A DNA stretch of 11,301 bases from Verrucomicrobiota bacterium. Lineage in GTDB: Bacteria > Verrucomicrobiota > Verrucomicrobiae > Chthoniobacterales > UBA10450. A model generated the notes under the pieces. The model made no database searches. It was not told the origin of the DNA and saw nothing but the letters and a program-made list of their open reading frames with translations. Where the stretch lies: contig QHOZ01000185.1 in the NCBI GenBank assembly GCA_003219495.1, forward strand, positions 1 through 11,301. The letters run 5' to 3'. Position numbers and translations under genes: made by a program. Of the stretch, positions 1 through 6,795 are shown one piece after another (position 1 is the first letter of the stretch; each line of letters opens with the position of its first letter).

Positions 1-764
1 ATGTTCGAAATCTGCTCGACCAGGATTTTGTAAGCTTTCTCGACCGCGGCCACTTGATCCGCTGGAATTTCTGTCACCTCGTAGGTCGATCCCATCTGAT
101 CGCTGTCGGAATAAATGATCGCCTTCTTATTAATAACGTCGAGCTGGCCCTTGAGCTGATCTTCACTGCCAAGCGGCAACAAGACCGGCCAGGCGTTCGC
201 GCCGAGTTTTTTGTGAATGCTGTCCACCGACATCGCGAAATTGGCGCCGACGCGGTCCATCTTGTTGATGAATGCCAATCGCGGGACGTTGTATTTCGTC
301 GCCTGTCGCCAAACCGTTTCCGATTGCGGCTGCACTCCGGCGACGCCGTCGAAAACCGCGATCGCCCCGTCCAACACTCGCAACGAACGCTCGACCTCGG
401 CCGTGAAGTCCACGTGACCGGGCGTGTCGATGATGTTGATGCGCTGTTTGATTGCTTCGAAAATTTTGTAAACGCCTTCTTCTTTTTTCTGCGACCAACT
501 GCACGTCGTCGCGGCGGAGGTGATCGTGATTCCGCGCTCGCGCTCCTGCTCCATCCAGTCCGTGACGGTCGTGCCTTCATGCACTTCACCCATCTTGTGG
601 ATCATGCCGGTGTAAAACAGAACGCGCTCGGTGATCGTGGTTTTGCCGGCGTCAATGTGCGCCGCGATTCCGATGTTCCGCGTCCGCTCGAGCGGGAATT
701 TCCGATCCGGCGAATTTGGCCCTTTCGCGGCGGCTGATTTTTTTTCTGCGGTCGCGGTGGCCAT
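1..764 (-). CDS. fusA: Elongation factor G, N-terminal part (cut by window edge)
   Basis: EF-G is the ribosomal translocase GTPase that moves tRNA-mRNA after peptide bond formation. The frame is open from the ATG at 764-762 to the left edge, giving 254 codons. The G-domain motifs are all visible: AHIDAGKTT (P-loop, about residues 35-43), RGITIT (switch I, 77-82), DTPGHVDF (113-120) and NKMD (167-170), followed by [12 protein letters not shown], which is typical of EF-G. Compared with E. coli EF-G it has an extra 12-15 residues rich in Ala, Lys and Ser at the N-terminus and a few more residues in the loop before the DTPGH motif. It starts 4 bases after the rpsG stop with no good Shine-Dalgarno, so translation is probably coupled to rpsG. 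This is the third gene of a classical str operon. The identity is certain; only the C-terminal two thirds is missing. Confidence 0.97.
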   Translation of the reverse strand, partial: MATATAEKKSAAAKGPNSPDRKFPLERTRNIGIAAHIDAGKTTITERVLFYTGMIHKMGEVHEGTTVTDWMEQERERGITITSAATTCSWSQKKEEGVYKIFEAIKQRINIIDTPGHVDFTAEVERSLRVLDGAIAVFDGVAGVQPQSETVWRQATKYNVPRLAFINKMDRVGANFAMSVDSIHKKLGANAWPVLLPLGSEDQLKGQLDVINKKAIIYSDSDQMGSTYEVTEIPADQVAAVEKAYKILVEQISN

Positions 765-768
765 AAAA

Positions 769-1242
769 TTACCAGCGGAAATGTGCAAAGGCGCGGTTCG
801 CTTGCGCCATCTTGTGAGTGTCTTCGCGTTTCTTGATCGCGTTGCCTTGACCGTTGGCCGCGTCTTTAATTTCGGCGGCAAGCGCTTCCGCCATCGGCAT
901 GCCTTTGCGCGTGTCGGCGTATTGCACGATCCAGCGCATTGCGAGTGAGACCTGACGTGCCGGCGGCACTTCCAACGGAACTTGATAGGTAGCGCCACCG
1001 ACGCGGCGCGATTTTACTTCTAAACGCGGCCGGACGTTCTCCAGCGCCTTATTTAAAACTTCGAGCGGATCGACGGAATCGGATCCTTCGCGCGATTTCT
1101 CAATCGCATTGTAAACAATGCGCTCGGCGAGCGATTTCTTGCCGCGATTCATCACCGTAGTGATGAGGCGCGCGACCGCCGGACTCCCGTAGCGGGAATC
1201 GACGCGCTCTTCCTTTTTGTAAACTCTCTTCCGTCGCGACAT
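769..1242 (-). CDS. rpsG: 30S ribosomal protein S7
   Basis: S7 nucleates assembly of the 30S head by binding the 3' major domain of 16S rRNA and lies near the E site. The product is 157 residues, close to the usual 156. It shows the conserved S7 blocks: the N-terminal RRKRVYKKE stretch, [35 protein letters not shown] (about residues 70-89), [11 protein letters not shown] and the C-terminal [21 protein letters not shown]. It lies 26 bases after rpsL and 4 bases before fusA on the same strand, so it is the middle gene of the str operon. Only a weak GAAGA-type ribosome binding site precedes the ATG at 1242-1240. In many bacteria S7 represses its own operon by binding the rpsL-rpsG spacer, but this 26-base spacer is too short to hold the large E. 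coli-type site. Confidence 0.98.
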   Translation of the reverse strand: MSRRKRVYKKEERVDSRYGSPAVARLITTVMNRGKKSLAERIVYNAIEKSREGSDSVDPLEVLNKALENVRPRLEVKSRRVGGATYQVPLEVPPARQVSLAMRWIVQYADTRKGMPMAEALAAEIKDAANGQGNAIKKREDTHKMAQANRAFAHFRW

Positions 1243-1268
1243 TGTCGATCTTCTGTTTCAAAATTTAC

Positions 1269-1700
1269 TTACTTCTTCTCCGCGGCTGAGGGCGCGCCTT
1301 TAGCGGCACCGCCTCCACCGGCTGCGCCACCCTTCGGGCGCTTCGCTCCATATTTGGAGCGACTCCGGCGCCGTCCATCAACGCCGAGACTGTCGAGCGA
1401 GCCGCGCACAATGTGATAGCGCACGCCCGGCAAATCTTTTACTCGTCCCCCGCGCACGAGCACGATTGAGTGCTCCTGCAAGTTGTGCCCTTCGCCTGGA
1501 ATGTAGGCAATCACTTCCTGGCCATTCGTCAACCGCACTTTTGCCACTTTGCGCAGAGCGGAATTCGGCTTCTTCGGAGTGCGCGTCATCACTTGCACGC
1601 ACACGCCGCGACGCTGAGGACAATTAGCGAGCGCCGGTGACTTCGATTTCACCGACACTTTCTTGCGTCCTTTCCGAATCAACTGATTAATCGTGGGCAT
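1269..1700 (-). CDS. rpsL: 30S ribosomal protein S12
   Basis: S12 sits at the decoding centre and controls tRNA selection accuracy. The product is 143 residues with all family signatures: CPQRRGVC (27-34), [11 protein letters not shown] (41-51), [10 protein letters not shown] (69-78) and [14 protein letters not shown] (83-96). Lys43 and Lys88, whose changes give streptomycin resistance or dependence in other bacteria, have the wild-type residues, so a sensitive S12 allele is predicted. Asp89, the methylthiolation site of RimO in E. coli, is present. After the usual end (KYGAKRPK) there is an extra tail of about 20 residues made of Gly, Ala and Lys, which is absent from E. coli S12 (124 residues). 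It is the first gene of the str operon, divergent from tgt. The ATG at 1700-1698 follows an A/T-rich leader with no clear Shine-Dalgarno. Confidence 0.98.
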   Translation of the reverse strand: MPTINQLIRKGRKKVSVKSKSPALANCPQRRGVCVQVMTRTPKKPNSALRKVAKVRLTNGQEVIAYIPGEGHNLQEHSIVLVRGGRVKDLPGVRYHIVRGSLDSLGVDGRRRSRSKYGAKRPKGGAAGGGGAAKGAPSAAEKK

Positions 1701-1802
1701 TTCTTAAATACAAAGCGCCGCCAAAAACTCGTGTTCCGGGCGACAAAAAAACCCGCTCAAACGCGTTAACACACTGTCACGCGCCTGATGCGGTGAGCCG
1801 CG

Positions 1803-1831
1803 ACTATAGAGGAGAAAAACGGGCCCCGCAA
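1803..1831 (-). promoter_or_regulatory. Candidate promoter of the str operon
   Basis: Read on the minus strand, TTGCGG (1831-1826) is followed by exactly 17 bases and then TATAGT (1808-1803). The -10 box matches TATAAT at 5 of 6 positions; the -35 box matches only its TTG. It would start RNA near 1797 and leave a leader of about 95 bases before rpsL. The site lies in the divergent rpsL-tgt spacer, where a promoter for the ribosomal operon is expected. No better -35/-10 pair was found closer to rpsL. Tentative. Confidence 0.35.
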
Positions 1832-1888
1832 AGAATATTTTGTGCGTCTGCGCACAATCTGTGCAACAGGAGGAAACTTCGTTTTCGG

Positions 1889-3088
1889 ATGGAAAAAATG
1901 TTTGAACTTTTGACGAAAGATCGCGAATCGGGCGCGCGCCATGGGCGGTTAACGACTCCGCACGGCGCGATTGAAACGCCGGCGTTTATGCCGGTCGGAA
2001 CGCAAGGCAGCGTGAAGGCAGTGAGCCCAAAAGAACTGCGCGAACTCAACGCGCCGATCATTCTCGGCAACACATATCATTTATTCGTCCGGCCCGGGAT
2101 TGAAGTGATCAAACATTTTGGCGGCCTGCACAAATTCATGATGTGGGATCGGCCGATCCTTACCGACAGCGGCGGTTACCAAATTTTCTCGCTCGCGAAG
2201 TTGCGCAAAATCACGGAAGCCGGCGTGCATTTCCAAAATCATGTCGATGGCAGTCCGGCATTCATTTCGCCGGAGAGCGCGATGGAAACTCAAGCCGCGC
2301 TCGGAAGCGACATCGCGATGGTGCTCGACGAATGTCCGCCGTGGCCGTGTGAATACGATTACGCCGCCAGGAGTTTGGAGATGACCAGGCGTTGGGCGAA
2401 ACGCTGCAAAGAATGGGCGCAAGAGAATGCATTTCGAACCGGGAATACTTCGGAAATCCTGGCCGACCCTGTTGTCAGGACAAACGAAACTTCCACACGC
2501 CATCTCGTTTTCGGAATCGTCCAGGGCGCAACGTTCGAGAAATTGCGCAAGCAAAGCGCGCAATCGCTTGTCGATCTTGATTTCGATGGTTACGCGGTCG
2601 GCGGGGTCAGCGTCGGTGAACCGGAGGAAGAAATGTTTCGCGCGGTGGAATCGAGCGAGCCGTTATTGCCGCAAGACAAACCGCGTTACGCGATGGGCCT
2701 CGGGACGCCGCCACAATTGCTCGAGATGATCGCGCGCGGCGTGGACATGTTCGATTGCGTGTTGCCGACGCGACTCGCGCGCAACGGCACTGCGTTCACA
2801 TCCGCGGGCACGATCAATCTCAAAAACGCGGAGTTCGCGAAGGACAAGGACCCGATCGACCCGAACTGCGATTGCACGGTCTGCCGCGAATTCAGCCGCG
2901 GTTACATCCGCCATTTGATTAAGGCGGAGGAGATCCTCGGTCTTCGCCTCATCACGCTGCACAATCTGCATTTCTATTTAGATCTCATGCGCCAGGCGCG
3001 AGCGAGGATCGACAATGGAACGTTCGATGAATTTCGGAGCGAATTCGTTTCCAATTACGAGACGTGGGAAGCGGATCCTGACGTGTAG
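1889..3088 (+). CDS. tgt: Queuine tRNA-guanine transglycosylase (bacterial TGT)
   Basis: TGT exchanges guanine at position 34 of GUN-anticodon tRNAs for preQ1, a late step in queuosine synthesis. The product is 399 residues from the ATG at 1889. Visible active-site features are DSGGYQIFSL with Asp93, MVLDE with Asp147, GGVSVGE (238-244) and the nucleophile Asp289 in FDCVLPTRLARNG. The zinc site is Cys327-x-Cys329-xx-Cys332 plus His358. By alignment from memory with Zymomonas TGT (Asp102, Asp156, Asp280, zinc Cys318) there is an insertion of about 18 residues between roughly 180 and 203, just before FGIVQG. Start choice: AGGAGG lies at 1868-1873, 15 bases before this ATG. The ATG at 1898 (three residues later) is equally possible; the frame is also open back to a GTG at 1793, but those 32 residues look non-homologous. 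The stop codon TAG lies inside the left edge of a REP-like repeat. It heads a tgt-yajC-secDF cluster, an order common in bacteria. Confidence 0.95.
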   Translation: MEKMFELLTKDRESGARHGRLTTPHGAIETPAFMPVGTQGSVKAVSPKELRELNAPIILGNTYHLFVRPGIEVIKHFGGLHKFMMWDRPILTDSGGYQIFSLAKLRKITEAGVHFQNHVDGSPAFISPESAMETQAALGSDIAMVLDECPPWPCEYDYAARSLEMTRRWAKRCKEWAQENAFRTGNTSEILADPVVRTNETSTRHLVFGIVQGATFEKLRKQSAQSLVDLDFDGYAVGGVSVGEPEEEMFRAVESSEPLLPQDKPRYAMGLGTPPQLLEMIARGVDMFDCVLPTRLARNGTAFTSAGTINLKNAEFAKDKDPIDPNCDCTVCREFSRGYIRHLIKAEEILGLRLITLHNLHFYLDLMRQARARIDNGTFDEFRSEFVSNYETWEADPDV

Positions 3089-3143
3089 CCACGGCCCTCC
3101 GGGCCGTTGAAGCAAGACGCGCCAGAGGCGCGTGGCTCCAACG
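3084..3143 (+). repeat. Pair of facing REP-like hairpins after tgt
   Basis: Two perfect 7-bp stems with 3-base loops stand side by side: ACGGCCC-TCC-GGGCCGT (3091-3107) and ACGCGCC-AGA-GGCGCGT (3117-3133). The second, read on the other strand, is a variant of the first: both carry AGCCACG at the outer edge (3087-3093 and, inverted, 3131-3137). They therefore form an inverted pair and can also pair across through the AGCCACG/CGTGGCT arms. The element begins at TGTAG (3084-3088), whose last three bases are the tgt stop codon. There is no T-run, so it is not a standard intrinsic terminator. It fills most of the 118-base tgt-yajC spacer. Confidence 0.75.
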
Positions 3144-3206
3144 ACAAGCGATTCTCGATTGCAGGGCGAGCGTTCGCGTTTAAACTCCGACCTCCCCGAA
3201 TTTCCG

Positions 3207-3527
3207 ATGATCATTTTCTTTTTAGCTCAAGCTCAACCGGCAGCCCCGGCTCCAGCCGCAGCGGGCGGACCCTTAGGTTTCATGGTCCCGATCTTTTTGA
3301 TGATCGTAATTATGTATTTCCTAATGATCCGGCCTCAGAAGAAGCGCCAGCAGGAACAGCAGCGCTTGATCTCCGCGTTGAAGACGGGCGACCGGGTAGT
3401 GACGAATGCCGGGATTCACGGGTTGATCGCGAACGTGAAGGAGACAACGATAATGTTGAAGATTGCTGATAACGTGAAAATTGAAGTGGAAAAATCCGCA
3501 GTGACGAACGTGTCCAAATCCGAATGA
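3207..3527 (+). CDS. yajC: Sec translocon accessory protein YajC
   Basis: YajC is a small inner-membrane protein that associates with SecDF and with the SecYEG holo-translocon. The product is 106 residues, close to E. coli YajC (110). A short Ala/Pro-rich N-terminus (8-20) is followed by one membrane segment (about 24-42), the family motif IRPQKKRQQEQQ (41-52) and a small soluble domain with LKTGDRVVTNAGIHG (58-72), matching the family pattern of GD.V.T.GG..G. The ATG at 3207 gives the family-typical N-terminus; no Shine-Dalgarno is visible upstream. The frame is open further back to 3132, but that stretch lies within the repeat and looks non-coding. The stop overlaps the secD start (ATGA, 3524-3527), which indicates translational coupling. 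Confidence 0.93.
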   Translation: MIIFFLAQAQPAAPAPAAAGGPLGFMVPIFLMIVIMYFLMIRPQKKRQQEQQRLISALKTGDRVVTNAGIHGLIANVKETTIMLKIADNVKIEVEKSAVTNVSKSE

Positions 3528-5239
3528 CTCCGGCAATGACATTTTTCTGCGGCCTCGGGCTGCTGGTGCTGTTCGGTTGGTATTTTGCGACCGAGGTCGG
3601 TCTGCGAAAACGAATCCTCGCCACCACGCTCGTGATGTTGCTCGTTGCGTTCAGCCTTGCGACGATCTATCCGCCGAAAGAGAAAATTCAGCTCGGTCTC
3701 GATATTCAAGGCGGCACCTCGTTCCTGATTCGCCTCGTTGGCGGCGACAAAGAGGTAAACAAGGGAATGCTCGATCAAGCGGTCGAGGTCATCCGCAAAC
3801 GCGTCGATTACTTTGGCGGCGGTGAGCCGATCATCAGCCCGGTAGGCAACGATCGCATCCTGGTGCAAATCCCCGGTCTCAGCACCGAGAAAATCCACGA
3901 AGCGCGCGAACAACTCTCCCGCGTCGCGAAACTCGAGTTCCGGATGGTTTTTCCTGATAACGGCGACAAGCTGCGCGCGATCGACGGCGGTAAGGACGTG
4001 ATTCCGCCGGAATATCACATTGAAACTTACAAACACGCGAAGGAAGGCGACGCACCGCCGGTCGAAGAACGTTTACTCGTGAAAAAGAAAGCCGATCTCG
4101 GCGGCAATCACGTTTCACACGCGAGCGCCGGCTACGGCAACGAAGGCTGGGAAGTGAGCCTGTCGTTCGACGGCGAAGGCACGAAGAAATTTGGCGAGAT
4201 CACGGCCGCGAATGTGAATCACCGGTTCGCGATCGTGCTCGACAATATCATTCAATCGGCGCCGAACATTCGCGAGCCGATTTACGGCGGCAGCGCGCGA
4301 ATTTCGGGAAGCTTTAGCGAGCAGGAAGCGCGCGGATTGGCCAGTGTGCTCGAGAACCCGTTGCAAACGCCGGTGTCGATCGAAGAAGAACGCAGCGTTT
4401 CACCGACGTTGGGAATGGATTCCATCCGCGCCAGCATCATTGCCGGTCTCCTCGGACTCGTGATCACGATGATCTGCGTTCTAATCTATTATCGCCTGCC
4501 CGGTTTGGTCGCGAACCTCGCCCTGATCATCAACCTAATCATGCTGATCGGCGCGCTCACGATGTTCCGGTTCGTGCTGACGTTGCCTGGAATCGCGGGC
4601 ATCATTTTGACCATTGGCCTCTCCGTGGATGCGAGCGTACTAATATATGAGCGCCTCCGTGAGGAGATGGCGCTCGGCAAATCGCTCCGGGTCGCGCTCC
4701 AGACTGCTTACGACAAGGCGTTCAGCTCCATCTTCGACGCGAACGTAACGACGTTGATCACGGCCGCGATCCTGTTCTGGAAGGCAAGCGGCCCGGTCAA
4801 AGGATTCGCTATTTCGCTGACGCTCGGCATTCTCGCTTCGCTTTTTACTGCGCTCATCGTCGGGCGCAACGCGCTCGGCTGGCTGGTCGATTCCGGCAAG
4901 GTGAAGAAGATCTCGATGCTGCATTTGATCTCCTCGCAGAACATCAACTTCCTCGGGAAAGGTTTCCTCGCCTGCATGGCTTCGCTAGCGATCATTCTCG
5001 CAGGCGCGACTTCATTTTACATCCGCGGCGAGAAAAACTTCGGCGTCGATTTTCGCGGCGGCGATCTGATCACGCTGAGCTCACCGGCTAACATCGACAT
5101 CGGGCAAGTGCGCGGCGCGTTGCAGCCGCTCGGTTTTGCCGACGCGTCGATTCAGGAATCGGCCCAAGGCGGCAAGAATTACATCACCATTCGCACCCCG
5201 CGAACGTTCGGAACGCGTCGGTCCGCTCGTCGGCGGTGA
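3524..5239 (+). CDS. secD: SecD plus the start of SecF, N-terminal part of an interrupted SecDF fusion
   Basis: SecD and SecF are membrane proteins that use the proton gradient to pull exported proteins through the Sec channel. This frame gives 571 residues. Two hydrophobic segments (about 6-22 and 30-48) precede the SecD motif LGLDIQGGTSFLI (57-69), one more than E. coli SecD has there. The large periplasmic domain runs to about 297, then a membrane block (about 300-460) contains GIILTIGLSVDASVLIYERLREE (359-381), the SecD TM4 signature with the conserved Asp. SecF begins in the same chain near 475: its first membrane helix is about 478-500, then GVDFRGG (507-513). After ITIRTPR (554-560) the frame leaves SecF homology and ends in 11 unrelated residues. 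The remainder of SecF is in another frame (next entry). The start overlaps the yajC stop; an ATG at 3536 is an alternative start. Confidence 0.9.
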   Translation: MTPAMTFFCGLGLLVLFGWYFATEVGLRKRILATTLVMLLVAFSLATIYPPKEKIQLGLDIQGGTSFLIRLVGGDKEVNKGMLDQAVEVIRKRVDYFGGGEPIISPVGNDRILVQIPGLSTEKIHEAREQLSRVAKLEFRMVFPDNGDKLRAIDGGKDVIPPEYHIETYKHAKEGDAPPVEERLLVKKKADLGGNHVSHASAGYGNEGWEVSLSFDGEGTKKFGEITAANVNHRFAIVLDNIIQSAPNIREPIYGGSARISGSFSEQEARGLASVLENPLQTPVSIEEERSVSPTLGMDSIRASIIAGLLGLVITMICVLIYYRLPGLVANLALIINLIMLIGALTMFRFVLTLPGIAGIILTIGLSVDASVLIYERLREEMALGKSLRVALQTAYDKAFSSIFDANVTTLITAAILFWKASGPVKGFAISLTLGILASLFTALIVGRNALGWLVDSGKVKKISMLHLISSQNINFLGKGFLACMASLAIILAGATSFYIRGEKNFGVDFRGGDLITLSSPANIDIGQVRGALQPLGFADASIQESAQGGKNYITIRTPRTFGTRRSARRR

Positions 5240-5798
5240 ACTGGCGAAGAGCTCTCTCGTCGCGCTCGCGCTCGGCATTCTCGGCGTTTTGATCTTCGTC
5301 ACTTTGCGATTCGAGCTCTCCTTCGCGGTCGGCGCGATCGTCGCGCTTTTCCACGACGTCATCATCACGGTTGGCGTCTTTTCGCTGATGCATCGCGAAT
5401 TAACTTTGACCATGGTCGGCGCGGTTCTGACCATCGCCGGTTATTCGATTAACGACACGATCGTTGTTTACGACCGAATCCGTGAAGGTCTCGCCGGTGG
5501 CAAACGCGGCTCGATCGAAGAGATCATGAATTCGAGCATCAACCAGACGCTGAGCCGCACCATCCTGACGAGCACCGTGACTTTGATCCCGATTCTCTGT
5601 TTGTTTTTCTTCGGCGGCGCGGTTCTGCGCGATTTCTCGCTGGCAATTATCGTGGGCGTCGTCGTTGGAACGTACTCATCGATTTTCATCGCTTCGCCGA
5701 TCGTCCTCTGGTGGACGCGCGCGCGCGGTGATGGCGGCGGCCGCAGTGGCGCCGAAAAGAATTACAACTTAGAGCGCCGAGTTTGGTCGCGCTTCTAA
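5202..5798 (+). CDS. secF: SecF C-terminal part, out of frame with the upstream SecDF
   Basis: SecF homology resumes at 5202 with ERSERVGPLVGGELAKSS and continues for 198 codons. It contains five membrane segments and the signature AGYSINDTIVVYDRIREGL, followed by INQTLSRTILTS, both diagnostic of SecF. The frame is shifted by +1 relative to the upstream SecDF part and can be read back to a TTG at 5136, but the residues before 5202 have no SecF character. No plausible start with a ribosome binding site precedes it, so as written it would probably not be translated alone. Residues between the ITIRTP and VGPLVGG blocks (about 25-30 by comparison with E. coli SecF) are missing, which implies a deletion of a length that is 2 modulo 3, or an assembly error. 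The last residues after LVLWWTRAR-type helix end are a polar tail. Treat it as the 3' half of one secDF gene. Confidence 0.85.
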   Translation, partial: ERSERVGPLVGGELAKSSLVALALGILGVLIFVTLRFELSFAVGAIVALFHDVIITVGVFSLMHRELTLTMVGAVLTIAGYSINDTIVVYDRIREGLAGGKRGSIEEIMNSSINQTLSRTILTSTVTLIPILCLFFFGGAVLRDFSLAIIVGVVVGTYSSIFIASPIVLWWTRARGDGGGRSGAEKNYNLERRVWSRF

Positions 5799-6067
5799 TC
5801 CAGTGTTCGTACTCTCAATGCGGGAAGAGGTTGAACGGAGACTAGCGGCGGATGTGGGTGGCCCAGCCGTTGAAGCGTTCGGATGATTAACGACTGCGAG
5901 TCGTGAGGAGCTAAGCTCGGATTCGAATCTGTCCCTTGGTTGCCGTGTGTACGTGCATCTAACGAGAATAAGCTGGCCACTGCGAGCGAGAGCGCGCCTT
6001 GCATCAAACAAAGTGTGTAAGAACGACATAAAGCTAGACCTAATCCGGTTGTTCTGAATTGGGGATT
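5799..6067. other. Gene-free spacer with four consecutive small hairpins
   Basis: This 269-base stretch lies between the converging 3' ends of secF (plus) and the lipoprotein gene (minus). I see no convincing open frame and no classical terminator. Between 5855 and 5929 there are four perfect small inverted repeats in a row: TGGG-TGG-CCCA (5855-5865), ACGACT-GCG-AGTCGT (5890-5904), GAGC-TAA-GCTC (5908-5918) and the palindrome GATTCGAATC (5920-5929). The segment resembles pieces of a serine tRNA: TGGCCCAGCCGTTGAAGCG (5859-5877) is like a D arm and the last palindrome contains a TTCGAAT T-loop sequence. The acceptor and T stems do not pair, so it is not a functional tRNA. The 11-mer GCCGTTGAAGC (5866-5876) also occurs in the repeat after tgt (3103-3113). 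Confidence 0.4.
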
Positions 6068-6352
6068 TCATTGCGATTCCTGTTGGACCCTTTTCACGGT
6101 CTCTTTTCCGAGCTGGTCGCCGCGTTTTGCCGCCAACTGGTACCACCAGACTGCGTTAGCCCGATCCTTATTGGCAAAATAGTAATCCCCCATGCGATTG
6201 GCGGCGGCGTTGTCGCCGGCGAACGCTTCCCGCGCGGTTAATTCACGCCGCGCTTCGGATTTCATCACGGGCGCATTGTTGTTCGGCGCGACGTCGTGAT
6301 GCGCGCATCCCACAAAAGAGAGGGCGAGAAAAACAACGAAGAGATGCTTCAT
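6068..6352 (-). CDS. Small lipoprotein with a Sel1-like repeat
   Basis: The predicted product is 94 residues. It starts MKHLFVVFLALSFVGC: a lysine, a hydrophobic core and a lipobox ending at Cys16, so it should be lipidated and anchored in a membrane facing the periplasm or outside. Residues about 48-80 (NAAANRMGDYYF...DRANAVWWYQLAAKRGD) match the Sel1/TPR-like pattern (LG..Y...KD...A..WY..AA..GD) once, a helical pair used for protein contacts. One repeat is few for this family, so it may be a minimal or shortened member. The ATG at 6352 is chosen over an upstream start (6415) because it puts the signal peptide at the N-terminus. No Shine-Dalgarno is visible. It lies 59 bases after the 84-residue gene on the same strand. 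No specific function can be given. Confidence 0.75.
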   Translation of the reverse strand: MKHLFVVFLALSFVGCAHHDVAPNNNAPVMKSEARRELTAREAFAGDNAAANRMGDYYFANKDRANAVWWYQLAAKRGDQLGKETVKRVQQESQ

Positions 6353-6411
6353 GGTATAAGGGGACCCAGCAAACCAACTAATGCTTACGGTGTAGCGGCA
6401 CCGACGAGAGG

Positions 6412-6666
6412 TCAATGTTTACCCACGGACGCGCCGCGCAACTCCTCGACGATTTGGCGCATCGCATCGAGACCCGCCTCGCTGCAATAGGCGCGAGGAT
6501 CGGAGGGCGGAAATTCGTCGCGGATGGCGACGCACTTCTTCCGGATGGCTTCCAGCTCGGGATCGTCGATCCGGATGGAGATGAATCCGTCCCAGGCCCA
6601 TTGATCGCCGGCGCCGTTGACGAAGCTTTCGATGGTATTGGCAACTTCCTCAGGTGTTCGTTTCAT
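6412..6666 (-). CDS. Hypothetical protein, 84 residues
   Basis: I do not recognise a named family. The protein is soluble and has the look of a real folded domain: a predicted N-terminal helix (RTPEEVANTIESFVNG), a Trp-rich turn with WAWDGF (23-28), then DDPELEAIRKKCVAIRDEFPP (34-54) and a C-terminal helix (SEAGLDAMRQIVEELRG, 62-78). Two cysteines (45 and 61) are present but form no metal motif. There is no signal peptide or membrane segment. The ATG at 6666 is preceded by AAGG at a spacing of about 5, a plausible ribosome binding site; a TTG one codon earlier is an alternative. It precedes the lipoprotein gene on the same strand and may be cotranscribed with it. The charged, balanced composition supports coding; function unknown. 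Confidence 0.65.
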   Translation of the reverse strand: MKRTPEEVANTIESFVNGAGDQWAWDGFISIRIDDPELEAIRKKCVAIRDEFPPSDPRAYCSEAGLDAMRQIVEELRGASVGKH

Positions 6667-6713
6667 CAACCTTAAATCGGATCAGAGGAGAGCCGCGGAC
6701 TTCCCTTGGGACC

Positions 6714-6738
6714 GGCGGTCCTAGGACCGCCACTACAG
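6714..6738 (-). repeat. REP-like palindrome B
   Basis: GGCGGTCCTAGGACCGCC (6714-6731) is a perfect 18-base palindrome. It is flanked by ACTACAG, so that on the minus strand it reads CTGTAGT followed by the palindrome. This is the same plan as the elements at 3084 and 7546: TGTAG, three bases, CGG, a spacer and CCG. It lies 58 bases beyond the stop of the minus-strand gene at 6796, with TGTAG on the side nearest that gene. The surrounding 6670-6795 spacer holds nothing else I can name apart from an alternating CGCGCGCGCGC tract at 6776-6786. Confidence 0.65.
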
Positions 6739-6795
6739 AAGAGGCCTCGATTTGATGAAATGGGGCTGGCCCACTCGCGCGCGCGCTGCAGAATA

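Noticed and set aside
54..737. Long plus-strand open frame opposite fusA
   Set aside because: It is the antisense shadow of fusA, whose protein motifs are unmistakable on the minus strand.
1793..1888. tgt starting at the GTG at 1793
   Set aside because: The extra 32 residues are rich in Arg and Cys, match nothing known in TGT N-termini, and an AGGAGG sequence lies inside them near the ATG at 1889.
5136..5201. Upstream extension of the SecF frame from a TTG at 5136
   Set aside because: These residues lie in the shadow of the good SecDF frame and show no SecF similarity; real homology begins at 5202.
5195..5203. Programmed +1 frameshift at ACC-CCG in secDF
   Set aside because: The P-site tRNA for ACC would not re-pair well in the +1 frame, and about 25-30 homologous residues are also missing, which a frameshift alone cannot explain.
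6776..6786. Alternating CG tract as a Z-DNA element
   Set aside because: Only 11 bases in a GC-rich genome; a similar tract occurs near the 3' end of secF, so it is probably compositional.
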